Assembly: GCA_024280885.1 (NCBI GenBank)
Contig: JAJRPF010000029.1
Span: forward strand, 26,474 to 90,473
Source: Planctomycetota bacterium
GTDB lineage: Bacteria > Planctomycetota > JAJSAM01 > JAJVHW01
Direction: 5' to 3'
DNA length: 64,000 nucleotides
Below the pieces are notes generated by a model, which worked only from the letters and a program-made list of their open reading frames with translations, searched no databases and was not told the origin of the DNA. A program made the position numbers and the translations under genes. This document shows positions 26,735 through 36,211 of the stretch, piece after piece (the first letter of the stretch is position 1; the number at the start of each line of letters is the position of its first letter).

Positions 26735-27514
26735 TCAGCTCATGAGGCCCACGATGTAGCGGATGCCCTTCTTCGTGAGGCGCACCGTTTCGCGTTCCGG
26801 GCCGTGTTCGAGCATCCGCGAGCGACTGCAATGCTTGAGTAGATGTGGCTTCACGCGCACGTCGCGGAAGAGGTCCACGGCGTGGACTTCATGTGCGACA
26901 TCCTTGAACGTGACGTCGTGCTGGCTGCCGCCGAGCAGCCACACGGTGACGAGCACAGCGTCCTTCGCCGCACGTCGCCCGCCCGCTTTCGCGATGTCCT
27001 CGTAGAGGAGCCGCGCGTCGGTCGCGGGGCCGGTCGCCGTGACGGGCTTCGGCGCCGGGGCGCTCTTAGCCTTCTTCCGTGGCTTCGTCGCCTTCTTGGC
27101 CTTTGGCTTCGGGGCCGTCTTCAGCTTCGGGGCGGTCTTCAGCTTCGAGGCGGTCTTGGCGCTCGCCTTGGCCTTCGTCCCGACGGCAGCCTTCTTGGTC
27201 GCCTTCGTCGCCTTGGTGCGCGGCGCGACCTTGGAGGTCTTCGCGGCCTTCTTGACCCGGGCGGTCTTCGTGGCCTTGGCAGTCTTCTTAGCCTTGGCAG
27301 TCTTGGTGACCTTGGCAGTCTTCGTAGCCTTTGCAGACTTCGTGGTCTTCGTCGCCTTGGCCTTCTTCGCCCTCTCCGTGGTCTTCGCCGTCGGCTTCGC
27401 GCGCGTCCGCTTCACGGCCGGGCGCTTCGGCTTCTTGCCGGGATCGGATTTCGACGACGCCTTCGACTCTGCCACGGGGGTCTCCTTTGCCTCCGGTTTC
27501 CGCTTCCCCTTCAT
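26735..27514 (-). CDS. Lysine/alanine-rich histone H1-like protein with C-terminal globular domain
   Basis: A 259-aa strongly basic protein. Residues about 10-160 consist of degenerate KAT/KTAK repeats rich in Lys, Ala and Thr, resembling bacterial H1-like DNA-binding tails (Hc/AlgP type). The last ~95 residues (from ATDARLLYEDIAKAGGRRA to IRYIVGLMS) have ordinary composition and predicted helices plus TVRLTKKGIRYI, which could be a winged-helix-like DNA-binding domain; that assignment is tentative. ATG at 27514 is used; a TTG at 27541 with GAGGAG close upstream is possible. Likely role: nucleoid compaction or transcription modulation (inference). Confidence 0.72.
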   Translation of the reverse strand: MKGKRKPEAKETPVAESKASSKSDPGKKPKRPAVKRTRAKPTAKTTERAKKAKATKTTKSAKATKTAKVTKTAKAKKTAKATKTARVKKAAKTSKVAPRTKATKATKKAAVGTKAKASAKTASKLKTAPKLKTAPKPKAKKATKPRKKAKSAPAPKPVTATGPATDARLLYEDIAKAGGRRAAKDAVLVTVWLLGGSQHDVTFKDVAHEVHAVDLFRDVRVKPHLLKHCSRSRMLEHGPERETVRLTKKGIRYIVGLMS

Positions 27515-27562
27515 TGTGCGTCGGGAGACCGCGCACGGCAAAGGCTCCTCACTGAAACGCGT

Positions 27563-28711
27563 TCAAGCCACGATCTGTTCCGGGTCTTCAGCGTCACGCC
27601 ACGCGATGAGTCCGTCACGCAGATTCCAGGTTCGGTCGAGACCCGTTGCGCGCAGCATCTCGACGGCTCGCTCGCCCCGCGGACCCACGCGGCAGTAGAC
27701 GACCACGTCGCGATCCTTCGGGAGCTCGGCCGCGCGCAGCGAGACGTCGCCCAGCGCAATGTGGAGCGCGCCCGGCAATGCGCCAGCGTGAAACTCCCAC
27801 GCCTCGCGCACGTCCAGGAGTAGCGGCCGCGACTCGGACGCGAGGCGTTGCGCCAGTTCGGCGGCGTCGATGCTCGGACCTCCGCGATCGCCGCCGCTGT
27901 CGATGCATGCCGCGCCGACGGTCTCGAGCGCGTCGGAGATGGTCGGTGCGTCGCCGCAGGCGGGACACTTCGGGTCGCGCCGCAGAAGCACTTCGCGGAA
28001 CGCGCCATCGAGCGCGTCGATGAGGAGCAGGCGTCCGAGCAGCGTGCGTCCGACGCCGAGCAGGATCTTCAGCGCCTCGCTCGCCTGGATGCAGCCGACC
28101 AGGCCGGGGAGCACGCCCAGCACACCGGCTTGCGCGCAATTCGGTACGAGTGCGTCGGGCGGCGGCTCCGGGAAGAGGCAGCGGTAGCACGGCCCCTCGG
28201 GAGGGTAAAACACACTGGCCTGGCCGTCGAAGCGGAAGATGCTGCCGTAGACGTACGGACGCCCCTCGAGCACGCACGCGTCCGAGACCAGGTAGCGCGT
28301 CGTGAAGTTGTCGCTGCCGTCGAGCACGACGTCAGCGCCGCGCACCAGCGCACGTACGTTCTGCGACGAGACGCGCGCCGACACAGGCTCGATCGCAACG
28401 TGTGGGTTGAGGTCGCGCAGCCGATCGGTTGCCGCCGCGACCTTCTCGCGTCCGACGTCGGAGGTGCCAAAGAGGACTTGCCGCTGGAGGTTCGAGAGAT
28501 CGACGACGTCGAAGTCGCAGAGCGTGATCCGCCCGACACCGGCGGCCGCGAGATAGAGCGCCACGGGCGAGCCCAGGCCGCCCGCGCCGATCACCAATGC
28601 CGACGATCCCTTGAGCCGCCGCTGCCCTTCCTCACCCACTTCTGGGAGCGTGAGGTGGCGGCCATAGCGACGGTATTCGGCGGGTTCGAGAGGGGGGAGT
28701 GGATCTGGCAT
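27563..28711 (-). CDS. moeZ: MoeB/ThiF-type adenylyltransferase with C-terminal rhodanese (MoeZ-like)
   Basis: A 382-aa E1-like enzyme. N-terminal domain: YRRYGRHLTLPEVGEEGQ, the ATP-binding loop GAGGLGSP (42-49), DFDVVDLSNLQRQ, DGSDNFTTRYL and NCAQAGVLGVLPG; zinc ligands CYRC and CPAC. The C-terminal rhodanese domain (LLLDVREAWEFHAGALPGA) has the active-site loop VVYCRVGPRGE with the persulfide cysteine. Family role: adenylates the C-terminal glycine of a ThiS/MoaD-type sulfur carrier and transfers sulfur to it for molybdopterin, thiamine or thio-amino-acid synthesis. I chose ATG 28711; ATG 28759 would overlap the divergent lipoprotein start. No carrier gene lies nearby. Confidence 0.88.
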   Translation of the reverse strand: MPDPLPPLEPAEYRRYGRHLTLPEVGEEGQRRLKGSSALVIGAGGLGSPVALYLAAAGVGRITLCDFDVVDLSNLQRQVLFGTSDVGREKVAAATDRLRDLNPHVAIEPVSARVSSQNVRALVRGADVVLDGSDNFTTRYLVSDACVLEGRPYVYGSIFRFDGQASVFYPPEGPCYRCLFPEPPPDALVPNCAQAGVLGVLPGLVGCIQASEALKILLGVGRTLLGRLLLIDALDGAFREVLLRRDPKCPACGDAPTISDALETVGAACIDSGGDRGGPSIDAAELAQRLASESRPLLLDVREAWEFHAGALPGALHIALGDVSLRAAELPKDRDVVVYCRVGPRGERAVEMLRATGLDRTWNLRDGLIAWRDAEDPEQIVA

Positions 28712-28744
28712 CGGTGGTCCGGCCACACGTGGGGCAGGTCCGCC

Positions 28745-28750
28745 TATACT
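28745..28750 (+). promoter_or_regulatory. -10 element (TATACT) of a probable leaderless transcript
   Basis: TATACT lies exactly 7 nt before the ATG at 28758. It is within the short divergent region shared with the moeZ-like gene; no clear -35. Confidence 0.55.
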
Positions 28751-28757
28751 CACCGAC

Positions 28758-29312
28758 ATGCCCCCGATCTTCTCCGCTCTCCCCGCCGGTTCATCCGGCA
28801 GTCCGCTCCGCACGGGGCTCGGCGCCCTGGCGGGACTCGTCACGCTCTTGGCCCTCGTGATGCTCGGCGCAGGTCTGCTGCCTGGCTGCTCGAACCCGCA
28901 CGAGACCCCGCGCGTGCTCTTCACACACATCCAGGAACTGAACGCGCGGGGGAAGTATCGCGAAATCTGGGATCTTTACACCGACAAGGAACGCAAACGC
29001 CAGAGCGATGCCTGGGACAGCTACCGCGAGTTCCTGCGCACGAATCTGAGCGCGGACAACCGGGAGGCGTGCCAACGCAACTGGGGGCGAGAGCCCGAGG
29101 AGCTGATGGGCCTCACGCACTCCGATCTCTTCGAGATCCTGGGTCAAGGGAACGAGTCCGCCATGATCGGCGCGCGCATCACCGACGACGATGTCGCCCC
29201 AGACCTCGAGAACGGGCACCGCGTCTACTGGGTCACGGCGCAGGGCCAGGAACTCGTCATGCTCGCCCAGTTCGTTGACGACGGCTGGTACCTCGTGACA
29301 CTTCGCGAATGA
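28758..29312 (+). CDS. Predicted lipoprotein, unknown function
   Basis: A 184-aa protein with a long hydrophobic N-terminus ending in a lipobox (LGAGLLPGC), so it is probably exported and lipidated. The mature part (TPRVLFTHIQELNARGKYREIWDLYTDKER) resembles a small cystatin/NTF2-like alpha+beta module seen in many exported proteins, but I cannot assign a family. It is followed by a second lipoprotein whose start overlaps this stop (ATGA), and both contain an acidic segment ending in a hydrophobic strand plus WYLV or WSYD, so they may be distant paralogues acting together in the envelope. Confidence 0.8.
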   Translation: MPPIFSALPAGSSGSPLRTGLGALAGLVTLLALVMLGAGLLPGCSNPHETPRVLFTHIQELNARGKYREIWDLYTDKERKRQSDAWDSYREFLRTNLSADNREACQRNWGREPEELMGLTHSDLFEILGQGNESAMIGARITDDDVAPDLENGHRVYWVTAQGQELVMLAQFVDDGWYLVTLRE

Positions 29313-29923
29313 ACTCGATGCTATTCCGCCTGGGTGATCGGCTGCGTCGGCGTGAGCGGTCTGTTCCGACCGCATCTGGAGCTCGCCGCACGGCCCTCTC
29401 AGTCGCTCTGCTCTCGCTCTTTCTCGCGTCGGTACTCAGTGGGTGTGCCGAGCAGACCACCGACAGCGCGCGCGCGACGCCGACGGCAGCATTCGAGGCG
29501 TTGCGTGCGGCCCTGACCGACTCCGACGGCGTGCGCGCGTTCCAGTTGCACGATGCCGACTGCCGCGCGTACCACCTGCAGCGCATCCGCACGATCCGCG
29601 CGCGGCTCGCGAGCGGCGAGTCGGCCGAGCTCGTCCTCGGCGCCGCTGACAAGCCGGTGGACGTGTTTGTGGAGGGCACACCGGAAGAGTCGGCGGGCCG
29701 CATCATCCTTGCTCAGTCCGAGATCGCCGACGCGTGGGAGTGGCTCCGTGACGCGACGGTCATCGACGAGACGCTTGAGCCCATCACCGACGGTCAGGAC
29801 CGCGCCACCGTGCGTCTGCGCCGTGCCGACGGCACCGAGACGGACATCTACTTCCTCGAAGAGCCCGAGGGTTGGTCCTACGACCAATTCCGCCTGCGCC
29901 AAGAGCGCATGAAGCGGCAGTAG
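29309..29923 (+). CDS. Predicted lipoprotein, unknown function
   Basis: A 204-aa protein with a basic N-terminus (RLRRRERS), a hydrophobic segment and lipobox LSGC. The mature part is acidic (AFEALRAALTDSDGVRAFQLHDADCRAYH ... EPEGWSYDQFRL). The repeated pattern of a helical 'AAFEALRAAL' start and terminal beta strands again suggests an NTF2/DUF4878-like fold, tentatively. Translationally coupled to the upstream lipoprotein. A long inverted repeat follows immediately after the stop. Confidence 0.78.
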   Translation: MNSMLFRLGDRLRRRERSVPTASGARRTALSVALLSLFLASVLSGCAEQTTDSARATPTAAFEALRAALTDSDGVRAFQLHDADCRAYHLQRIRTIRARLASGESAELVLGAADKPVDVFVEGTPEESAGRIILAQSEIADAWEWLRDATVIDETLEPITDGQDRATVRLRRADGTETDIYFLEEPEGWSYDQFRLRQERMKRQ

Positions 29924-29925
29924 AC

Positions 29926-30025
29926 GATACGGAGTCAGGACAGGTTCGGCAGAGTTCGGAGCACGGGTATCGACACCGCGAATGCCAACCTCCGAACTCT
30001 GCCGAATCTGTCCTGACTCCGTATC
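29926..30025. repeat. Long imperfect hairpin, 36-bp arms (family 1, copy 1)
   Basis: The arms at 29926-29961 and 29990-30025 are reverse complements except for one G-T position, with a 28-nt loop. Arm sequence begins GATACGGAGTCAGGACAG. A closely related hairpin is at 36244-36347. It lies between two converging genes but lacks a T-tract. Confidence 0.92.
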
Positions 30026-30046
30026 TCCGCCGTATCTCCGCCGAGA

Positions 30047-32164
30047 CTACTTCTTCTTCCGGCGCGCCAGCTGCTCCTTGACGATCACCTCTTGGAGGCT
30101 GCGGGGAACCGGCATGTACTCGCATGGCTCCATCGAGAAGTTGGCGCGGCCCTGGGTGAGCGAGCGCAACGTCGTGGAGTACTGGAAGGTCTCGGCGATG
30201 GGGACCTTGCCGCGCACGATGCGGATGTCGCCGGGGCCCTGCGCGATCTCGTCGATCTGCATGCGGCGGCTGTTGAGGTCGCCGATCACGTTGCCGACGA
30301 ACTCATCGGGAGTCGTGACCTCGATCCTCATCAGCGGCTCCATGATCGTGCAGCCGGCCTGCTCAAGGGCGCCGCGGATCGCGAGCCGGCCCGCCGCGCG
30401 GAACGCGATCTCGCTGGAGTCGACGTCGTGCGACTTGCCGTCGACGAGGGTCGCCTTGACCCCCACGATGGGGAGGCGCAGATCGCCGCCGTCTTCGCAG
30501 TACTTCACGATTCCGTACTCGATGGCCGGGATGTACTCCTTCGGGACACGACCGCCGACCACCTTGCTCTCGAACGAGACGTCGGTGGACTCGTGGTCCG
30601 GCTCGAACTGGACCTTGCACACGCCGAACTGGCCGCTACCACCGGTCTGCTTGACGTGCCTGCCCTCGACTTCGATCGCCTTCGCGAGTGTCTGTCGGTA
30701 GGCGACGCGCGGCTTGCCCGTGATGACCGGCACCTTGAACTCGCGCAGCAGACGGCTGGCGATGATCTCGAGGTGCAACTCGCCCATGCCAGCGATGATC
30801 GTCTCTTCGGTCTCCGGGTCGGTGAAGCGGCGGAACGTCGGGTCTTCCTTCGCCAGACGCGCGAGCGCCTCGCCGAGCTTGTCGCGGTCGCCGCGGCTCT
30901 CGGGGTTGATCGACATCGAGATGACGGTGTCGGGGAACTCCATGCTCTCGAGCATGATGGGGTTCGCCTTGTCGGCGAGGGTGTCGCCCGTGATGCTGTG
31001 CTTCAGGCCCACGACGGCGCAGATGTCGCCCGCGCGGACGCGATCCATCGCTTCACGATTGTTGGCGTGCATGCGGAGTAGGCGTCCGATGCGCTCCTTC
31101 TTACCGGTGCGGACGTTCACGACCTCGTCGCCGCGGTTCAGAACGCCGGAGTAGACACGCACGAACGTCAGGTCGCCGTTCGGGTCGCTGACCGTCTTGA
31201 AGGCGAGGCCACAGAAGGGCTCGTTCTCGTCGTGCTTGCGGACCTGCTCCGTCTCGTCCTTGGGCCCCGTCGCTCCCGAGAGCGGTTCGAGATCGTGGGG
31301 CGAGGGGAGGTAGTCGCAGATCGCGTCGAGCAGCGAGCGGACGCCGCGATTCTTGAGCGCCGAGCCGCAAAGGACAGGGTGCATCGCCGAGCGCAGCGTG
31401 CCCTCGCGCAGTGCCTGTCGGATCTCATCGCGGGTGACGTGACCACCCTCAAGGTACGTCTCCATGAGGGCGTCGGAGTAGTCGGCGATCGCCTCGATCA
31501 TCTCGATGCGCGACTTCTCGGCCTGCGCCCGGATCTCGGGCGAGACGCTATCTAGGTCCTTCGTGCGGATCGGGTCGTCGCCCTCCTGCGCGAGGATGAC
31601 CTCCATCTCGACGAGGTCGATCGCGCCCATCATATCTTGGCCGTCCATGATCGGGACCTGGATCGGAACGGCCTTCGCGCCGAGGCGCTTGCGGATGCTC
31701 TCGATGCAGCCGAAGAAGTCGGCGCCGGCGCGGTCCATCTTGTTCACGAAGCAGATGCGCGGGACGTTGTACTTCGTCGCCTGGCGCCAGACGGTCTCCG
31801 ACTGCGCTTCGACGCCGGAGACAGCATCGAAGACGGCGACGGCGCCATCGAGGACGCGCAGCGAACGCTCGACCTCGGCGGTGAAGTCCACGTGCCCCGG
31901 TGTGTCGATCAGGCTGAGCTTCTTGCCCTTCCACTCGCAGTAGGTCGCGGCGGAAGTGATCGTGATGCCGCGCTCCTTCTCGTCCTCCATGTAGTCCATG
32001 GTGGCACCGCCATCGTGCACCTCCTGCACCTTCCGGATCACACCGGTGTAGTACAGGATGCGCTCGGAGACGGTCGTCTTGCCGGCGTCGATGTGGGCCA
32101 TGATGCCGAAGTTTCGGCGCGAGGCGAGATCGGCGACCTGGTGGGCGTGAAGCTTGGGATCCAT
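30047..32164 (-). CDS. fusA: Translation elongation factor G
   Basis: A 705-aa GTPase catalysing ribosomal translocation. Domain I has [12 protein letters not shown] (G1), [10 protein letters not shown] (G2), DTPGHVDF (G3) and NKMDR (G4). Domains II to V follow with normal length, ending in [17 protein letters not shown]. The start is the ATG at 32164, with GGAG 8 nt upstream; the frame open to 32344 lacks homology. It is not in a str operon: neighbours are lipoproteins and lon, so this may be a separately located or second EF-G copy. The C-terminal ARRKKK tail is basic. Confidence 0.95.
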   Translation of the reverse strand: MDPKLHAHQVADLASRRNFGIMAHIDAGKTTVSERILYYTGVIRKVQEVHDGGATMDYMEDEKERGITITSAATYCEWKGKKLSLIDTPGHVDFTAEVERSLRVLDGAVAVFDAVSGVEAQSETVWRQATKYNVPRICFVNKMDRAGADFFGCIESIRKRLGAKAVPIQVPIMDGQDMMGAIDLVEMEVILAQEGDDPIRTKDLDSVSPEIRAQAEKSRIEMIEAIADYSDALMETYLEGGHVTRDEIRQALREGTLRSAMHPVLCGSALKNRGVRSLLDAICDYLPSPHDLEPLSGATGPKDETEQVRKHDENEPFCGLAFKTVSDPNGDLTFVRVYSGVLNRGDEVVNVRTGKKERIGRLLRMHANNREAMDRVRAGDICAVVGLKHSITGDTLADKANPIMLESMEFPDTVISMSINPESRGDRDKLGEALARLAKEDPTFRRFTDPETEETIIAGMGELHLEIIASRLLREFKVPVITGKPRVAYRQTLAKAIEVEGRHVKQTGGSGQFGVCKVQFEPDHESTDVSFESKVVGGRVPKEYIPAIEYGIVKYCEDGGDLRLPIVGVKATLVDGKSHDVDSSEIAFRAAGRLAIRGALEQAGCTIMEPLMRIEVTTPDEFVGNVIGDLNSRRMQIDEIAQGPGDIRIVRGKVPIAETFQYSTTLRSLTQGRANFSMEPCEYMPVPRSLQEVIVKEQLARRKKK

Positions 32165-32477
32165 GGTTGGACTCCGGCTGGGGGCTGGCCCCTCCGTCGC
32201 GAGAGATTGCAGATCGCGAGGAAGAGGGGAACCGAGGGAGAAGAATCGAGAGAGGAGAACGGGATTCGAGGCTGGGAAGGAGGACTTCCGACGTTCTCGG
32301 TGGACCAAACGCGACACGAGACCATGCCTGACCACCGCCGTCAACCTAACGCGGAGGGCGAAACGCCGCGGAGCCCGGCGTGACCAGGCAGGAACGCCGC
32401 CGCATCAGGCCCGACGAGCGGAGGCTGGGGATGCCACGCTGCCGCACGCCGGTCGCTCGGTCTCTGGTCGATCCGTC
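32165..32477. other. Leader/intergenic region upstream of fusA with a pyrimidine-rich tract
   Basis: Between the lon stop and the fusA start. Read in the fusA direction, about 32205-32290 is strongly C/T-rich. A TTGACG hexamer occurs at 32338-32343 (minus) but has no good -10 partner. No gene or known riboswitch is recognised. Confidence 0.4.
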
Positions 32478-34847
32478 TCAGCGACGCCGTCGCTGCAACG
32501 CGAAGTCCAGGACTTCGCCGACGCACGTGACGGGGTGGACCACGACGCGCTTCCTGACCTCGGGGCGCATCCGGTCGACCTCCGGTGCGTTCGGGGCCGG
32601 GATGATGACATGCCGGATGCCGAGGCGCGCGGCAGCCGAGAGCTTCTCGCGCAGACCGCCGATCGGGAGCACGTCGCCGCGCAGTGTGATCTCGCCCGTC
32701 ATCGCCAGGTCGGCGCGGATGGGACGCTGCGTGTAGAGCGATGCCAGCACGGTGGCGACGGCGATGCCTGCCGAAGGACCGTCCTTCGGCGTGGAGCCCT
32801 CCGGAAAGTGGAGGTGTACGTCGAATTCGGTGAAGGCCGCGGCCGCGATCTCGAGGGTCTCCGAGCGGCTCCGAATATACGAGTGCGCGGCGGCGATGGA
32901 TTCGCGCATGACGTCACCGAGAGAGCCGGTGATCTGTAGGCTTCCCGTCCCAGGCATGATGAGCCCCTCGACGAGTAGGATGTCGCCGCCGACCGTCGTC
33001 CACGCAAGACCGTTGACCACGCCGATCTCGGCCTTTCGGCGTCGCGTGGCGGGCAGAAGCGGCGCGGGTCCGAGCAACTCCGCGATATCGCCAGCGCGCA
33101 CGCGCTTCGGCAGCTGGCCGCCGGTCGCCACGCGCAACGCCAGTTTGCGGAAGATCGCCTGGATGCATCGCGCCAGACCGCGCACGCCCGCTTCGGCCGT
33201 GTAGTGGCGGACGATGGTGCGCAGCGCAGCTTTGTCGATGCCCACGCGATGGGGCAGGAGCGTGCGGGCAACCTCCTTGGGGACGAGGTGCCGGCGGGCG
33301 ATCTCGATCTTCTCGGACTCCACATACGTCTGCAACTCGATCACTTCCATGCGATCGCGCAGCGGAGCGGGGATCGTGAACCAATCGTTGGCCGTGGTGA
33401 CGAAGAGAACTCGCGAGAGGTCCACCGGGACGTCGAGGTAATGATCGGTGAACGCATGGTTCTGCTCCGGATCCAGTACCTCCAACAGCGCCGCGCTGGG
33501 GTTGCCCTGGGGCCCGGAGCCCATCTTGTCGATCTCGTCCACGACCATCAGCGGGTTGTTGCATTCGGCGCGTCGCAGCGCCTGGACGATCCGGCCGGGC
33601 ATGGCGCCGACATAGGTGCGACGGTGTCCGCGGATCGACGACTCGTCACGCACACCGCCGACCGAGACGCGTGCGAGACGCCGATCGAGGGCGCGCGCGA
33701 TCGACTGCGCGAGCGACGTCTTGCCGGTTCCCGGAGGGCCGACGAAGCAGATCACCGGCGCGGGCGCCGACGGATTGAGCTGGTGGACGGCCAGATACTC
33801 CAGGACGCGTTGCTTTGCGTCGTCGAGACCGTAATGATCCTCGTCGAGTGCCGCCTTCACTGCCTTCACGTCGAGTCGCGTCGGGCGGGACCTCCCCCAG
33901 GGCAGCGCGAGCATCCAATCGAGGTAGGTCGTGATGACGGAGAACTCTGCACCTGCAGGATTTGTGACCCGCAGCCGCTCGATCTCCTGGCGCACGACCT
34001 GATCTGCCTTCGGCGGCAGCGTCATGTCGTCCAGGCGGCTCAGAGCGTCGTTCGCGGCTTCCTCCTCGCGGCTGGACTCTCCGAGTTCCTCGCGGAGGAC
34101 CTTCATCTGCCGTCGCAGGTAGAACTCGCGCTGCGTACTCTCGATGTCGGCGCGGACATGCGCGTCGGTCTCACGCTTGACCCGCACGAAGCCGAGTTGC
34201 TCGCGTACGAGTTCCGCCACATAGCGCAGGCGATCCGGCACGTCGATCTTCTCGAGAATGGCGCGCTGATGCATGAGGTCGAGACTGGCCATCGCCGCGA
34301 CGAGGTCGGCAAAGCGGCCCGGATCACCGACGTTCGCGTCGAGGACGGCGACGTGCTCTGCCTTGACACCGCCCTCAAGCGTCGCCAGTTCCCGGGCCAT
34401 CGAGAGGATCGACGCGATCAGTTCGGCCGACTCGCCCTCCGCCCCAGGGCTCTCGACCACACACGTCGCGCGTCCGACCATGAAGGGCTTTTCGCGCAGG
34501 ACTTCGCTCAGGAGCACGCGCGACAGCCCTTGCAGCGTCACTTGCTCCGTGCCGTCCGGCAGCTTCAGGCGTGCGATGACGCGCGCGGCGATGCCCAGTT
34601 CGCCGAGTGCGCCTGCCGTGACGCTGCTGGCATCCGCATCGGGCGCGAACGCGACCACGAACACGTCGTCGTAGTCGAGCGACTCGATCAGCTCAAGGTT
34701 GGGGGCCGTGCGGACCCGGATCTGCGACGCGCCGAACGGGAACACCACCTGCGAGACCAAGAAGAGGATCGGCACCTCGTCCGGGAGATCGAGTTCGCGT
34801 GGCTCGACCGTGTGCACTCTCGCTTCTGCGCGGATTGCTTCGCTCAT
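32478..34847 (-). CDS. lon: ATP-dependent protease Lon
   Basis: A 789-aa LonA-type protease. N-terminal substrate-binding domain about residues 25-215 (EVPILFLVSQVVFPFG), helical linker, then AAA+ with Walker A GPPGTGKTS and Walker B MVVDEIDKMG. The serine-lysine dyad is S692 (DGPSAGI) and K735 (GGLREKLSA), 43 residues apart as in Escherichia coli Lon. Degrades misfolded and regulatory proteins in the cytoplasm. GGAGAG precedes the ATG. The arginine-finger region (RIQAIFRKLALR) and sensor elements look complete. Single gene upstream of fusA on the same strand, separated by 313 bp. Confidence 0.95.
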   Translation of the reverse strand: MSEAIRAEARVHTVEPRELDLPDEVPILFLVSQVVFPFGASQIRVRTAPNLELIESLDYDDVFVVAFAPDADASSVTAGALGELGIAARVIARLKLPDGTEQVTLQGLSRVLLSEVLREKPFMVGRATCVVESPGAEGESAELIASILSMARELATLEGGVKAEHVAVLDANVGDPGRFADLVAAMASLDLMHQRAILEKIDVPDRLRYVAELVREQLGFVRVKRETDAHVRADIESTQREFYLRRQMKVLREELGESSREEEAANDALSRLDDMTLPPKADQVVRQEIERLRVTNPAGAEFSVITTYLDWMLALPWGRSRPTRLDVKAVKAALDEDHYGLDDAKQRVLEYLAVHQLNPSAPAPVICFVGPPGTGKTSLAQSIARALDRRLARVSVGGVRDESSIRGHRRTYVGAMPGRIVQALRRAECNNPLMVVDEIDKMGSGPQGNPSAALLEVLDPEQNHAFTDHYLDVPVDLSRVLFVTTANDWFTIPAPLRDRMEVIELQTYVESEKIEIARRHLVPKEVARTLLPHRVGIDKAALRTIVRHYTAEAGVRGLARCIQAIFRKLALRVATGGQLPKRVRAGDIAELLGPAPLLPATRRRKAEIGVVNGLAWTTVGGDILLVEGLIMPGTGSLQITGSLGDVMRESIAAAHSYIRSRSETLEIAAAAFTEFDVHLHFPEGSTPKDGPSAGIAVATVLASLYTQRPIRADLAMTGEITLRGDVLPIGGLREKLSAAARLGIRHVIIPAPNAPEVDRMRPEVRKRVVVHPVTCVGEVLDFALQRRRR

Positions 34848-34899
34848 GCTGGCTCTCCCATTCCGGCTCTCGTTCCGTCGAACAGGCTGGAATCTACAA

Positions 34900-34936
34900 C
34901 GGCCCGCCCCGATCCGTTGCGGATCGTGGCGGGCCG
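34900..34936 (-). terminator. Strong GC hairpin between the CBS gene and lon
   Basis: A 9-bp outer stem (CGGCCCGCC/GGCGGGCCG) and 7-bp inner stem (CGATCCG/CGGATCG) with a TTG loop. In the minus direction it is followed by GTTGTAGATT, a poor U-tract, so termination is possible but not certain. Confidence 0.4.
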
Positions 34937-35023
34937 AAAATCGTGAGCCACGGTAGCTGTGCGTGTCAGATCACTCGGAGGGCCAAGCTGGCCGCAGCGT
35001 TTCTGACGACTCGCAGTACCAGC

Positions 35024-35512
35024 CTACTTTGCTGCGATGACCTGGAGGACTTCGAGGGTCGTGACGATCCCCACGAACTTCCCACCGTCCGCGACGAGCA
35101 GGCGGTGGACGCGTTGATCGACCATCTGCCGTGCCACCTCTGCCAGCGATGCATCGGCGTCGACCGCGAGGATGTCCGAGTTCATGAGTGACTCGGCGGT
35201 CTCCTCGGCTTCCGCAGGCAGTTCGTAGCTCTCGAAGTCGGCGTCGTCCATGTCAGCGACAGACATGTGGTAGTAGCCGGAGCCGCGTCGCGGACGGCTG
35301 TCGGGGTCCTCGGCGTAGCGCTCGATCAGATCCTTGACCGAGACGACGCCGACGACGTGGCCCGCTTCGTTGACGACGGGCATGCCGCTGATCCGGTTCT
35401 CGACGAGGATGCGTTCGACCTCGGAGAGCGGTGCGGCATAGGAGACGGTGACCACGTTCGTCAGCATGACGTCGCGGGCGCTGAGGGCGGTGCAGGGGGT
35501 GGAGTTGCTCAT
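35024..35512 (-). CDS. Two-CBS-domain protein
   Basis: A 162-aa protein made of two CBS motifs: residues about 15-70 (VMLTNVVTVSYAAPLSEV ... ISGMPVVNEAGHVVGVVS) and about 105-160 (MNSDILAVDADASLAEVA ... VHRLLVADGGKFVGIVT), with an acidic linker. CBS pairs bind adenosine nucleotides and act as energy or redox sensors, but no effector domain is attached here. Start: TATCGT box 7 nt upstream of ATG 35512; the sequence between them (ctgaggc) could also serve weakly as a ribosome site. Function of the partner is unknown. Confidence 0.88.
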   Translation of the reverse strand: MSNSTPCTALSARDVMLTNVVTVSYAAPLSEVERILVENRISGMPVVNEAGHVVGVVSVKDLIERYAEDPDSRPRRGSGYYHMSVADMDDADFESYELPAEAEETAESLMNSDILAVDADASLAEVARQMVDQRVHRLLVADGGKFVGIVTTLEVLQVIAAK

Positions 35513-35519
35513 GCCTCAG

Positions 35520-35525
35520 ACGATA
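35520..35525 (-). promoter_or_regulatory. -10 element (TATCGT) of a probable leaderless transcript
   Basis: TATCGT on the minus strand, 7 nt before the ATG of the CBS protein. Same hexamer as upstream of ridA. Confidence 0.45.
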
Positions 35526-35592
35526 CTCCGGTCACGATTCCGGGAGAGTGACCCTGGTCACGTACAGCACCGAATTGCCGCGCGCGTCGTAT

Positions 35593-36204
35593 TCAGGAAC
35601 TCTTCGGCGGGCGTGGGCGCTCGATCGAGAACGGGGCCGCGGTGTCGCAGTATCCCGTCCCACCCAATCGGCCCACGGCGGCGAGCACGGCCGGGTCCGG
35701 GACGCCGTCCACGAGCACGTCATCACGGACGTGGAAGCGTGTGACCTCCAGCAGGAAAACGTCATTTGGCCCCTCGCCGACCTCCATGTGGCGTTCGAGG
35801 TGCGCCTCCATGGCGATTGCGGCCTCGGCGACGCGTGGCGCACGCACGTCGGTCGAGGCGACCTTCGTGAGCCCGGCCAATTCGAATTCATCGACCCCGT
35901 GACCGACGTCCGCAGAAGTTGCGACCATCTTCTCGGCCAGCGCGCGATCGGGGATGTGGATGACGCATTCGCGCGAGACGAGCAGGTTGCGGGCGGTGTC
36001 CTTGCGCTCGCCCTGCCGCCGCCCGACGCTGACCATCACGATCGGCGGCGCGCTGGTGACCCCTCCGAAGTAGCTGAAGGGGGCGAGGTTCGTGCGCGCA
36101 CCGAGGTCTACGGTGCTCACCCACGCGATCGGGCGCGGGACGAGGCAGGCGATCATCAGGCGATAGCTCTCACGTCCCGACAGGTCCTGGGCGGCGATTT
36201 CCAT
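35593..36204 (-). CDS. Flavin reductase-like (FMN-binding split barrel) protein
   Basis: A 203-aa protein of the flavin reductase domain/DIM6-NTAB family: RLMIACLVPRPIAWVSTVD, TNLAPFSYFGGVTSAPPIVMVSVG and KDTARNLLVSRECVIHI are typical FMN-binding segments. Family members reduce flavin with NAD(P)H or act as oxidoreductases. ATG 36204 is selected because TAGCAT lies 7 nt upstream; the much longer open frame to 36879 runs through an inverted repeat and is not credible. Confidence 0.88.
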   Translation of the reverse strand: MEIAAQDLSGRESYRLMIACLVPRPIAWVSTVDLGARTNLAPFSYFGGVTSAPPIVMVSVGRRQGERKDTARNLLVSRECVIHIPDRALAEKMVATSADVGHGVDEFELAGLTKVASTDVRAPRVAEAAIAMEAHLERHMEVGEGPNDVFLLEVTRFHVRDDVLVDGVPDPAVLAAVGRLGGTGYCDTAAPFSIERPRPPKSS

Positions 36205-36211
36205 GCGCCCG

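Noticed and set aside
29926..30025. Ordinary intrinsic terminator
   Set aside because: The stem is far longer than usual and lacks a T-tract; a near-copy occurs at 36.2 kb in a non-convergent location.
33204..34946. 580-codon plus-strand frame opposite lon
   Set aside because: lon is unambiguous on the minus strand, with catalytic dyad and Walker motifs; the plus frame has no support.
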